NCBI GenBank assembly: GCA_026418055.1
Contig: JAOACB010000021.1
Span: forward strand, 1 to 39,348
Direction: 5' to 3'
Length of the DNA: 39,348 nucleotides
Source of the DNA: Fimbriimonadales bacterium
GTDB lineage: Bacteria; Armatimonadota; Fimbriimonadia; Fimbriimonadales; Fimbriimonadaceae
The number at the start of each line of letters is the position of its first letter. The stretch's first letter is position 1. Position numbers and translations under genes: made by a program. Under the pieces are notes generated by a model that was not told where the DNA came from, searched no databases, and saw nothing but the letters and a program-made list of their open reading frames with translations. Positions 33,255-39,348 of this stretch are shown here, piece after piece.

Positions 33255-34376
33255 TCAGCCCGCGAGGATCTCGACGTTCGCGCGGGGCACCAGCACTTCC
33301 TGTCCGTCCTCGAGGCGCGCCTTCAGCACGCGCACCAGCGTCCCGGAATCGACCTCGACCAGCTGGTGCGGAAGTTCCGTGACCCTGCCGATGCGCCCGA
33401 AGTACGGCTCGCGGATCACGCGGATCGGCGTGCCGATCTCCAGGCTCATCGCCTGCCCGTCCGCCGGGAGGTCGCTGGGGGGCGCGTCCATCGGGACGAT
33501 CACTTCGGGCCGGATGACGCCCGCCCGAATCTGGGTGGCTCCGTTGATGCTGGCTTGGCGCCCCTCCAGCCTGCGCAGCAGGGCGAACGTCCGCTCGGCC
33601 ATCGCCAGGAAGCCGAACCCCTCGGTCACGACGATGGTGATCGGGATCGCTTCCTGGCCGGTGATCGCCACGCCGATGTCGTAGCCGAGGAACCGCACCA
33701 GGTCGCTGTCTCTGATGCCACCGACCACGACGCCGGCCGCTCCTACCTCCGAGGCTCGCTGCAGGGCTTCGAACGTCACGCCGCTGCCTCCCACCAGCAG
33801 GGCTCCCGCGTCGTCGTCGCGGATGTGCGGCGCCTCCAGCGTGTCCTGGTTCGAAGCGACGGCGACGCGGATCCTGCCCGAGCGCTCGCCTCCGACCCCG
33901 AAGATGCCCTGCACCATCGCGCCGCGCGTCTCGACCACCGCGCCCTCCTCCGGAAGAACCTCCGCGATGCGGCCTTTCAGGTAGGCGGTCAGATTCACCG
34001 GCGTCGGGGGCTCCCTAACCAGAACGTGGCCGGTCAACTCCGAGACCTGCTCCACGGTGCCCGTGTAGTCGGCCTGCACCTGCGCCTTGAAGAGCCCGAA
34101 GAAGCCCTTCGTCTCGGCGATCAGCTGGCCCTTCTCGATCGGGTCTCCCGGTTTGAGGCGGAACAAGGCGACCGCCTCCTTCGGCTCGACCCCGAGCTTC
34201 TCGGCGAGCTTGATCGTCTGCAGGATCCCGGGCAGCTTCGCTTGGGCGACCACGGTGTCCGGCTCGGTGGGGTCGCCCTCCCGCACGAGCACCTCTCCCT
34301 TGATGGGAAGGCGGCGGGTCTTGCGCACGACGATGTCCGCGCTGACGGTCAGGCCCGGGGTGTACGCGCTAGCCAA
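33255..34376 (-). CDS. conserved protein with KOW-like C-terminus, function unknown
   Basis: 373 residues starting at TTG (34376), with AGGAGG nine bases upstream. Residues ~20-115 look like a lipoyl/biotinyl-type or RnfC-like beta-barrel (GDPIEKGQLIAETKGFFGLFKAQVQADYTGTVEQV). The middle part contains GAAGVVVGGIRDSDL, LGYDIGVAITG and IPITIVVTEGFGFLAMAERTF, all strikingly regular and probably well conserved. The C-terminal ~60 residues resemble a KOW motif (GTPIRVIREPYFGRIGRVTEL, VLVPRANVEIL), as in NusG and ribosomal L24/L26, suggesting RNA or protein binding. No signal peptide. The family is not recognised. It sits between the ferredoxin-NADP reductase gene and the response regulator gene and may be cotranscribed with both. 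Confidence 0.75.
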   Translation of the reverse strand: MASAYTPGLTVSADIVVRKTRRLPIKGEVLVREGDPTEPDTVVAQAKLPGILQTIKLAEKLGVEPKEAVALFRLKPGDPIEKGQLIAETKGFFGLFKAQVQADYTGTVEQVSELTGHVLVREPPTPVNLTAYLKGRIAEVLPEEGAVVETRGAMVQGIFGVGGERSGRIRVAVASNQDTLEAPHIRDDDAGALLVGGSGVTFEALQRASEVGAAGVVVGGIRDSDLVRFLGYDIGVAITGQEAIPITIVVTEGFGFLAMAERTFALLRRLEGRQASINGATQIRAGVIRPEVIVPMDAPPSDLPADGQAMSLEIGTPIRVIREPYFGRIGRVTELPHQLVEVDSGTLVRVLKARLEDGQEVLVPRANVEILAG

Positions 34377-34498
34377 ATCCTCTGTCCTCCTGGTGCGGCC
34401 GGTGGCCGGCTCGTTCCGGGAAGTTTAGCATGAGGCACATCCTCGGGAACCTGGAAGGAGGGTATCCGAGGGCTGCCGGGCCCTGCAAGTCTCCGCGG

Positions 34499-35506
34499 TT
34501 AAGATTCCGTTAAGGCTGCGGCGGGGGGAAGCTCCCGGTCGCTGCTGTGGCCAGGGAACAGCTTGGCGGCGGGGTCCAGAAGCACCTTCGCGAAGCACAC
34601 CGCGGTGGCCGCCTCGCCCACTCCTGTGGCGATCAGCTTCAGCTTGGATTCGTGCGAGCACACGTCGCCCGCGGCGAACACGCCTGGCAGGTTCGTGCGG
34701 AAGGCCGCGTCCACGACGATCTGGTTTCCCTGCGTCTCGATGCCCCAGCTCTTGATCGGACCCAGCGACGACTTGAAGCCGATGTTCACGATCAGGTCGT
34801 CGCACTCGAGCACGCGCCGCTCGCCGCCTCCGGCCCGTTCGATCTCGACGCCCTCCAGCCGTTCGTCTCCCAGCAGCGCCGACACGGTGTAGGGCGTGAG
34901 GATGGCGACCGAGGATCGCCGCAACGAGCTCACCGTCTCCTCGTGCGCCCGGAACTGGTCCCTGCGGTGCACGAGCGTCACCTGGGCGGCGGTCTCCGCC
35001 AGGGCCAGCGCCCAGTCGCAAGCGCTGTCACCGCCCCCGACCACCACGACGCGGCGCCCCTGGTGGTCCGCCTTGCGGCGAACGCCGTACTGCAGTCCCC
35101 TTCCCTCGAAGCGCGGCTCCTCGGCCAAGCCCAAGCGCGTGGGCTGGAACGCGCCGGGGCCCGCGGTGATGAGGAGCGTTCGGGTGGGCAGCTCCGCCGC
35201 GCGGTCGGTTCCCAACAGCCAGCAGTCCTCCGCGCGCTCCAGGGTCAGGGCGGTCTCCGCAAGACGGACCTCGGGGCGGAAGCGCAGGGCCTGCTCCGCC
35301 ATCGACCGCGCCAGGTCCCGCGCCAGCACGGCGGGGAAGCCCGGCATGTCGTACACGTACTTTTCGGGGTACAGCGCGGTCAGTTGCCCGCCGAGCTCGG
35401 GCAGGCTGTCGATCAGACGGACGGTCATGCCCCGCAGGCCGGCGTAGAACGCCCCGAACAGGCCGGTCGGCCCGGCGCCGATGATGGTGATGTCGGTTGG
35501 GCTCAT
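34499..35506 (-). CDS. ferredoxin/thioredoxin-type NAD(P)H reductase (FNR type 2)
   Basis: 335 residues. FAD-binding motif ITIIGAGPTGLFGAFYAGLRG, a second Rossmann motif VVVVGGGDSACDWALALAETA for NAD(P)H, and the C-terminal FAD motif PGVFAAGDVC. The thioredoxin-reductase CxxC pair is absent, which together with length and the DIIVNIGFK-like stretch (DDLIVNIGFKSSLGPIKSW) matches the YumC/FNR2 type ferredoxin-NADP+ reductase. Electron partner is probably ferredoxin or flavodoxin. TAGGAT seven bases before the ATG suggests leaderless transcription. The 122-bp gap to the KOW-like gene leaves cotranscription uncertain. Confidence 0.9.
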   Translation of the reverse strand: MSPTDITIIGAGPTGLFGAFYAGLRGMTVRLIDSLPELGGQLTALYPEKYVYDMPGFPAVLARDLARSMAEQALRFRPEVRLAETALTLERAEDCWLLGTDRAAELPTRTLLITAGPGAFQPTRLGLAEEPRFEGRGLQYGVRRKADHQGRRVVVVGGGDSACDWALALAETAAQVTLVHRRDQFRAHEETVSSLRRSSVAILTPYTVSALLGDERLEGVEIERAGGGERRVLECDDLIVNIGFKSSLGPIKSWGIETQGNQIVVDAAFRTNLPGVFAAGDVCSHESKLKLIATGVGEAATAVCFAKVLLDPAAKLFPGHSSDRELPPAAALTES

Positions 35507-35513
35507 CCAGCGG

Positions 35514-35519
35514 ATCCTA
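35514..35519 (-). promoter_or_regulatory. -10 element of FNR gene, leaderless type
   Basis: TAGGAT on the minus strand, seven bases before the ATG at 35506, with no Shine-Dalgarno. Confidence 0.5.
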
Positions 35520-35591
35520 CGCCGAGCCTTGGAAGGCAGTCGGCGCAGCCGCTTTCTCTGCAGGCAAACTTACTAGTTTTGCTTTATCATA

Positions 35592-35632
35592 ACTGGCACA
35601 AGTACTCAACAAAAGCGGTTTTCGCGTATAGT
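35592..35632 (+). promoter_or_regulatory. promoter region of second PEP-CTERM gene
   Basis: An AT-rich island. TATAGT (35627-35632) is a likely -10, with ACTCAA 17 nt upstream. AACTGGCA (35591-35598) also occurs upstream of the other PEP-CTERM gene (minus strand, 11781-11788), at a similar distance from the start (about 81 versus 92 nt). Confidence 0.4.
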
Positions 35633-35678
35633 GAAAACGCCCGCGCGATCCGCTTCGCGTCGGGAGCAAGGAGGAACC

Positions 35679-36245
35679 ATGCTTTCGAAGGGCCTGAAGG
35701 TCTTGGTTGCGGCGACGCTGCTGGCCTCGGTGACGCTGGGCAGGGCCGTGCTGCTGTCCGTGTCGTTCGGGGACTTCCGAATCGACAAGCTCGGCTGGGA
35801 CGGCACGCAGCCGGGCGATTTCGACATTCTCGAGGGCTATGGCCTGAATGGGACGCTGAACGTCCCTTACGGCGTTCCGACGCCGTTCGACAGCCACGAT
35901 CTGGTGGTGGAGGTCGGTTACAACGCGTCTGCGCCGTGGACCCCTCCTCCGTACTCGATCAGTTACTCCGTGACGATCGAAGGGGTCACGCAGACGGTGA
36001 CGAGGCAGATCAACGTGAACATCGGCTCGACGGACGACATCCACATCCTCGGAACCTCCGCGGTGTTCCACACCGCCAAGGGCGTCGTCAGGTACGTGGG
36101 GGATCCGGTGTCGTTCGTCGGCCTGAATCTGGGCCGCCACTACGGGAAGCTCCCCGGCACGCTCGAGGTCGTTCCGGAGCCGGCCACCCTGGCGCTGGGG
36201 GCCGCAGGATTCGCGACGGCGTTCCTGCGTCGGCGTCGGCGCTGA
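35679..36245 (+). CDS. PEP-CTERM sorting-domain protein
   Basis: 188 residues. Signal peptide (MLSKGLKVLVAATLLASVTLGRA), a beta-rich body, and a C-terminal PEP-CTERM tail (VPEPATLALG, hydrophobic stretch, RRRRR). It is predicted to be exported, cut by exosortase and held at the surface. The tail is almost identical at its start to that of the protein at 10919-11689. The ATG at 35679 follows AAGGAGG with four bases spacing. No enzyme motif in the body. Confidence 0.9.
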   Translation: MLSKGLKVLVAATLLASVTLGRAVLLSVSFGDFRIDKLGWDGTQPGDFDILEGYGLNGTLNVPYGVPTPFDSHDLVVEVGYNASAPWTPPPYSISYSVTIEGVTQTVTRQINVNIGSTDDIHILGTSAVFHTAKGVVRYVGDPVSFVGLNLGRHYGKLPGTLEVVPEPATLALGAAGFATAFLRRRRR

Positions 36246-36267
36246 GCTCCTTTCCACCTTGAGGCGG

Positions 36268-36302
36268 CGGGCCGGACGTTCCGTCCGGCCCGTTCCGGTT
36301 TT
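36268..36302 (+). terminator. intrinsic terminator of PEP-CTERM gene
   Basis: A 10-bp stem CGGGCCGGAC/GTCCGGCCCG with a 5-nt loop (36268-36292), followed by GTTCCGGTTTT, which ends in a short T run. It lies 23 nt after the stop codon. Confidence 0.75.
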
Positions 36303-36305
36303 GGG

Positions 36306-36311
36306 TAGCCT
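36306..36311 (+). promoter_or_regulatory. -10 element of fRMsr-like gene, leaderless type
   Basis: TAGCCT ends eight bases before the ATG at 36320, without an SD. It overlaps the end of the terminator region of the preceding gene. Confidence 0.35.
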
Positions 36312-36319
36312 CTCGGCCC

Positions 36320-36778
36320 ATGGTGTCGGAGCAGGAGCAGGACCAGATCGCGCGCCGGGTCGGAGCGTTGGCGTCGCGAGGCCGACGGTTGCGCTCCGAG
36401 GCCATGCGGGTGCTGTCGGAGCTCCCGGACTACCGGTGGGTCGGCGTGTACCGCCTCGAGGGAGACACGCTCGTGCTGGACGAGTTCGTCGGAGCCCCCA
36501 CCGAGCACGACCGCATCCCCGTCGGTCGGGGCGTGTGCGGCACCGCCGTGGCGGAGGACCGCAACGTGGTTGTAACCGACGTGCGCGAGCTGGACAACTA
36601 CCTCGCCTGCAGCCTCGAGACGCGCAGCGAGATCGTGGTGCTGATCCGGGACCGCTCCGGTGGGATCCTGGGCCAGATCGACGTGGACGGGCACCGGGTG
36701 GGGGCCTTCGACGCGTCCGACGAGGCTCTGCTGAGGCGTGTGGCCGAGGTGCTGGCCGACCGCTGGGAGGAGGCCTAG
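36320..36778 (+). CDS. GAF-domain protein, free methionine-(R)-sulfoxide reductase-like
   Basis: 152 residues, the length of fRMsr (MsrC). The region RGVCGTAVAEDRNVVVTDV and LACSLETRSEIVVLI matches the fRMsr signature with two of its three cysteines, Cys73 and Cys97. The first conserved Cys, normally about twelve residues before the GVCG motif, is replaced by Thr (GAPTEHDRI). Loss of that residue could change recycling or mean the protein binds a small ligand rather than reducing free methionine sulfoxide. The stop overlaps the ndk stop on the other strand within CTAG (36775-36778). Confidence 0.8.
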   Translation: MVSEQEQDQIARRVGALASRGRRLRSEAMRVLSELPDYRWVGVYRLEGDTLVLDEFVGAPTEHDRIPVGRGVCGTAVAEDRNVVVTDVRELDNYLACSLETRSEIVVLIRDRSGGILGQIDVDGHRVGAFDASDEALLRRVAEVLADRWEEA

Positions 36779-37188
36779 CGGGGCAGGCCCTCGGGGAACC
36801 ACAGCCGGAGCTCGCGCTCGGCCGCCTCGGCGTCGCTGGAGCTGTGGGTGAGGTTGTCGTCGATGGTCAGCGCGAAGTCGCCGCGGACGGTGCCCGGCGC
36901 GGCCTCGATCGGATTGGTGGCGCCCATCATCGCGCGCACCGCCTTCACGGCGTTCGTGCCTCGCACCGCCATGGCCACGATCGGGCCGGACGTCAGGTAG
37001 TCGCAGACTCCCTGGTAGAACGGCTTGCCGACGTGCTCGGCGTAATGCTCCTCGACGGTGGCGCGCGGCGCCTGCATCAGCTTCAGGCCAACGACCTCCA
37101 GGCCGCGCAGCTCGATGCGGCGGGTGATCTCGCCGATCAGGTTGCGCGCGACGCCGCCGGGCTTGATGAGAACGAGGGTGGTCTCCAT
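36775..37188 (-). CDS. ndk: nucleoside diphosphate kinase
   Basis: 137 residues, normal length. The N-terminus TTLVLIKPGGVARNLIGEI and the catalytic stretch GDFALTIDDNLTHSSSDAEAAERE are those of Ndk, with the phosphorylated His in NLTHSSSD. Two positions differ from the usual: Gly instead of Asp in KPDGV, and DDN instead of GRN before the His motif. It balances NTP pools by phosphate transfer from ATP. TATCCT lies 11 nt before the ATG (minus strand), with no SD. It converges on the fRMsr-like gene, with overlapping stop codons. Confidence 0.93.
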   Translation of the reverse strand: METTLVLIKPGGVARNLIGEITRRIELRGLEVVGLKLMQAPRATVEEHYAEHVGKPFYQGVCDYLTSGPIVAMAVRGTNAVKAVRAMMGATNPIEAAPGTVRGDFALTIDDNLTHSSSDAEAAERELRLWFPEGLPR

Positions 37189-37199
37189 ACGGAACCGAT

Positions 37200-37262
37200 A
37201 GGATACCGGGAGGGGCCCCGCCTCCATTGGACCCGCGCGCGGCTCCCCGTCCGGTGCACAAT
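37200..37262. promoter_or_regulatory. divergent promoters of ndk and ABC exporter operon
   Basis: Minus strand: TATCCT (37200-37205), 11 nt before the ndk ATG. Plus strand: CACAAT (37257-37262), ten nt before the GTG of the ABC gene. Both give very short leaders or none. Confidence 0.4.
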
Positions 37263-37272
37263 AGCGGGCGTC

Positions 37273-38184
37273 GTGGTCGCAAGCCTGCAGAACCTCACGG
37301 TCCGCTACGGCTCGTTCACGGCTCTGGACTCCCTCTCCGTCGAGTTCCCCGAGGGTTGCGTGGGTTTGCTGGGGCCGAACGGGGCCGGCAAGACCACCCT
37401 GATCAAGACGATGCTCGGCTTTCTGCAGCCTTCGGAGGGTGGGGGCCGCGTGCTGGGTTGCGACATCCGCGCGCAGGCTCGGGAGATCCGGCAGAGGGTG
37501 GGGCTGATGCCCGAGCAGGACTGCCACATCCCCGGCCTGAACGCCGTGCAGTTCGTCGCCTACGCGGGCGAGCTGGCTGGGATGCCCTCGGAGTTCGCGC
37601 TGCGACGGGCGCACGAGGTGCTGGAGTACTGCGGCCTCGGGGAGGCGCGCTACCGCAACGTCGAGACCTACTCCACCGGCATGAAGCAGCGCATCAAGCT
37701 GGCGCAGGCCCTGGTGCACGGCCCCAAGCTGCTGCTGCTGGACGAGCCCACCAACGGCCTGGACCCGCGCGGTCGAGAGGAGATGCTGGACCTGATCCGC
37801 TCGGTGAGCCACGGCAAGGGGGTGAACGTCATCGTGAGCAGCCACCTGTTGCCGGACGTCGAGCGGGTGTGCGACCACGTGGTGGTCGTGAGTCGGGGCC
37901 GGGTCACCGAGCAGGGCGCGATCGCGCGCCTGAAGGTGATCGAGGGCCGTCCGATCGACCTGGAGCTGAAGGAGGAGTCGCCCGCGTTCGTGGAGGCCCT
38001 GCGCTCCTTGGGCGCCGAGGTGGAGGAGCTGGGGCCGGTGCTGCGCGTGCGCCTCGCGGGATCTGCCGAGGAGGTTTCTGCGACGATCTTCCGCACCGCG
38101 CGGAGAACGGGGGCCCAGGTGCGCGGTATGGAGGTGGCGCAGCGCTCGCTCGAGGGCGTGTTCGAGGAGGCGGTCCGTGGCTGA
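37273..38184 (+). CDS. ABC transporter ATP-binding protein (ABC-2 type)
   Basis: 303 residues starting at GTG (37273). Walker A LLGPNGAGKTTLIKT, signature TYSTGMKQRIKLAQAL, Walker B LLLLDEPTNGLDP and switch VSSHLLPDVERVCD are all intact. The C-terminal ~80 residues are a short accessory domain. It is the energy subunit of an exporter or of a multi-drug/lipid-type system. The frame is open far upstream (to 36259), but that part is antisense to ndk. It overlaps the permease gene by 8 bases. Confidence 0.93.
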   Translation: MVASLQNLTVRYGSFTALDSLSVEFPEGCVGLLGPNGAGKTTLIKTMLGFLQPSEGGGRVLGCDIRAQAREIRQRVGLMPEQDCHIPGLNAVQFVAYAGELAGMPSEFALRRAHEVLEYCGLGEARYRNVETYSTGMKQRIKLAQALVHGPKLLLLDEPTNGLDPRGREEMLDLIRSVSHGKGVNVIVSSHLLPDVERVCDHVVVVSRGRVTEQGAIARLKVIEGRPIDLELKEESPAFVEALRSLGAEVEELGPVLRVRLAGSAEEVSATIFRTARRTGAQVRGMEVAQRSLEGVFEEAVRG

Positions 38185-39166
38185 GCCGGGCTTGATCGCC
38201 GATCTGAGCTATCGCGACTACGACGGGCCGCTGCTCCCGCCCACGCACCGTTGGTGGGTGATCGCCAGGCTCGGCGTGCGGCTGGCGTTCCGCAAGCGCG
38301 CCTATTGGGTGGTCACCGCCCTGTCGTCTTGGTACTACCTCGTCATGATGGCGGTGCTGTTCTTCTTCGAGCAGGCCGCGCAGAGCGCTCCCGGCCCCAG
38401 GGCGGAGGCGGGGTTCGAGGCGTTTCTGCAGCGCATCGTTTGGAAGGACCAGTTCCTGCATGGCTTCGGGTTCGCGCAGCTGCTGTACCTGATCGCCGCG
38501 CTCATGCTCGGCGCCGGGGCGATCGCCAACGACAACCGATCCAAGGCTTTGCTCGTGATTCTGAGCAAGCCCTGCGACAAGCGCGACTACCTGGCCGGCA
38601 AATGGGTGGGGGTGTTCCTGCCGCTGTTCACCATGATGCTGCTGCCGCCGCTGGTGTTCTTCCTCTACGGCGCGTTCAGCTACCGCGGCTACGGCTTTCT
38701 CGACAACCCTTGGTTCTTCCCGAAGTTCCTGCTGGTGATCGCCGCGGCCGCTGCGGTGCACACGAGCCTGGTGATCGGCGTGAGCTCGCTGTTCGACCAG
38801 GGCCGGCTCGCGGGAGCGACCTATGCCGGCGTGTACTTCCTGTCGAACTTCTTCACCCAGCTGATGGTGTTCGCTTGGCTGGCGTCGCAGGGGTTCCGCG
38901 AGGGGAGGTTCCGGGCGATGCGCGGCGAGTCGCCCTTCAGCGCCTACGTGGACAAGCTCTACTACTTCAGCGTGGACGGCCTGCTGATCGGCCTATGCAA
39001 GGCGATCCTCGGCACGGACGGATCGCCGCAGTTCGGCATGCCCAGCCCGATCCAGCCCGTGCCGGCGCCGCCTCTGCTGCCGACGCTCGCTGTGGCGGTC
39101 GCGCTGAGCGCGGCGTTCGTGGCGCTGGCCTGGAGCCGAATTCGGGCGGTCGAGGTGGTGCGATGA
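38177..39166 (+). CDS. ABC-2 type transporter permease
   Basis: 329 residues starting at GTG (38177) with GAGGAGG upstream. N-terminal LSYRDYDGPLLPPTHRWW is typical of ABC-2 permeases of this kind, followed by about six membrane segments (ALSSWYYLVMMAVLFFFEQ, LLYLIAALMLGAGAIANDN, FLPLFTMMLLPPLVFFLYG, FLLVIAAAAAVHTSLVIG and others). It forms the membrane channel with the ATPase encoded immediately upstream. Substrate unknown. Its stop overlaps the ATG of the next ATPase gene (ATGA). Confidence 0.9.
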   Translation: MAEPGLIADLSYRDYDGPLLPPTHRWWVIARLGVRLAFRKRAYWVVTALSSWYYLVMMAVLFFFEQAAQSAPGPRAEAGFEAFLQRIVWKDQFLHGFGFAQLLYLIAALMLGAGAIANDNRSKALLVILSKPCDKRDYLAGKWVGVFLPLFTMMLLPPLVFFLYGAFSYRGYGFLDNPWFFPKFLLVIAAAAAVHTSLVIGVSSLFDQGRLAGATYAGVYFLSNFFTQLMVFAWLASQGFREGRFRAMRGESPFSAYVDKLYYFSVDGLLIGLCKAILGTDGSPQFGMPSPIQPVPAPPLLPTLAVAVALSAAFVALAWSRIRAVEVVR

Positions 39167-39348
39167 TCGAGCTGCGGTCGGTCAGCCACTGGTACGGCCA
39201 GGTGATCGGCGTGAACGACGTCACGCTCTCGCTGCCGCTGGGGGCCTATGGTTTGATCGGGCCGAATGGTTCCGGGAAGAGCACGCTGTTGAACCTGATG
39301 ACGGGACAATTGCGCCCCACGCTGGGCGAGGTCCGCGTGTTCGGCGAC
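39163..39348 (+). CDS. ABC transporter ATP-binding protein (3' partial)
   Basis: 62 codons are visible and the gene runs past the window end. The ATG at 39163 overlaps the permease stop by 4 bases. Walker A is present (GLIGPNGSGKSTLLNLMTG). A second ATPase in the same operon suggests an ATPase-permease, ATPase-permease arrangement, or one exporter with two ATPases. Confidence 0.9.
   Translation, partial: MIELRSVSHWYGQVIGVNDVTLSLPLGAYGLIGPNGSGKSTLLNLMTGQLRPTLGEVRVFGD

Noticed and set aside
35592-35608. Sigma-54 promoter before PEP-CTERM gene
   Set aside because: TGGCAC fits the -24 box, but no GC dinucleotide is found at the required spacing for the -12 box.

Overview
The window is high-GC chromosomal DNA, densely packed on both strands, from a Gram-negative-type bacterium. 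An outer-membrane porin, two PEP-CTERM surface proteins, a DUF1559-like pseudopilin with the FPVFAQAK signature, a GntR/LacI hybrid regulator and many secreted glycoside hydrolases together suggest Armatimonadota, perhaps the Fimbriimonadia. That assignment is inference: no 16S rRNA gene is present. I see no phage, transposon or CRISPR array, so this looks like core and accessory chromosome rather than a mobile element.

Layout. 1-3.5 kb: end of an AraC-type regulator, tRNA-Ala(TGC), a small lipoprotein, a pseudopilin, a porin-like protein and tRNA-Ala(GGC). 3.5-7.2 kb: a two-gene operon of secreted proteins, one an 845-residue protein with an HExxH motif. 7.3-10.9 kb: a GntR/LacI-type regulator, tRNA-Val(TAC), pterin carbinolamine dehydratase and a MutL/GlmL-type ATPase. 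10.9-16 kb: a PEP-CTERM protein, TspO, a secreted GH38 alpha-mannosidase and a small exported protein. 16-20.1 kb: a UbiD decarboxylase, then 2.5 kb whose only convincing gene encodes a strongly acidic protein of unknown function. 20.1-25.2 kb: GH4 glycosidase, ECF sigma factor, pseudo-receiver protein, TrpB2 and an MFS carrier. 25.2-29.6 kb: a translationally coupled trio of TIM-barrel glycosidase, acyltransferase and phytoene/squalene synthase. 29.6-35.5 kb: selenophosphate synthetase (itself a selenoprotein), a PIG-L deacetylase, a URO-D-like methyltransferase, an OmpR-type response regulator, a conserved KOW-like protein and a ferredoxin-NADP reductase. 35.6-39.3 kb: a second PEP-CTERM protein, an fRMsr-like GAF protein, nucleoside diphosphate kinase and an ABC-2 exporter operon cut by the window end.

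The genes fit a free-living heterotroph that degrades glycans outside the cytoplasm (GH38, GH5-like), imports and hydrolyses sugars (porin, GH4) and uses sugar-type regulators.

Two signals stand out. First, selD carries an in-frame TGA at its catalytic position, followed by a bSECIS-type hairpin; the gene runs 33 codons upstream of where a naive start would put it. Second, about a dozen genes have a -10-like hexamer (TAGACT, TAGAAT, TACAAT and similar) only 5-11 nt before the start codon and no Shine-Dalgarno, while most genes inside operons or with long leaders have an SD. This implies widespread leaderless transcription in this lineage.
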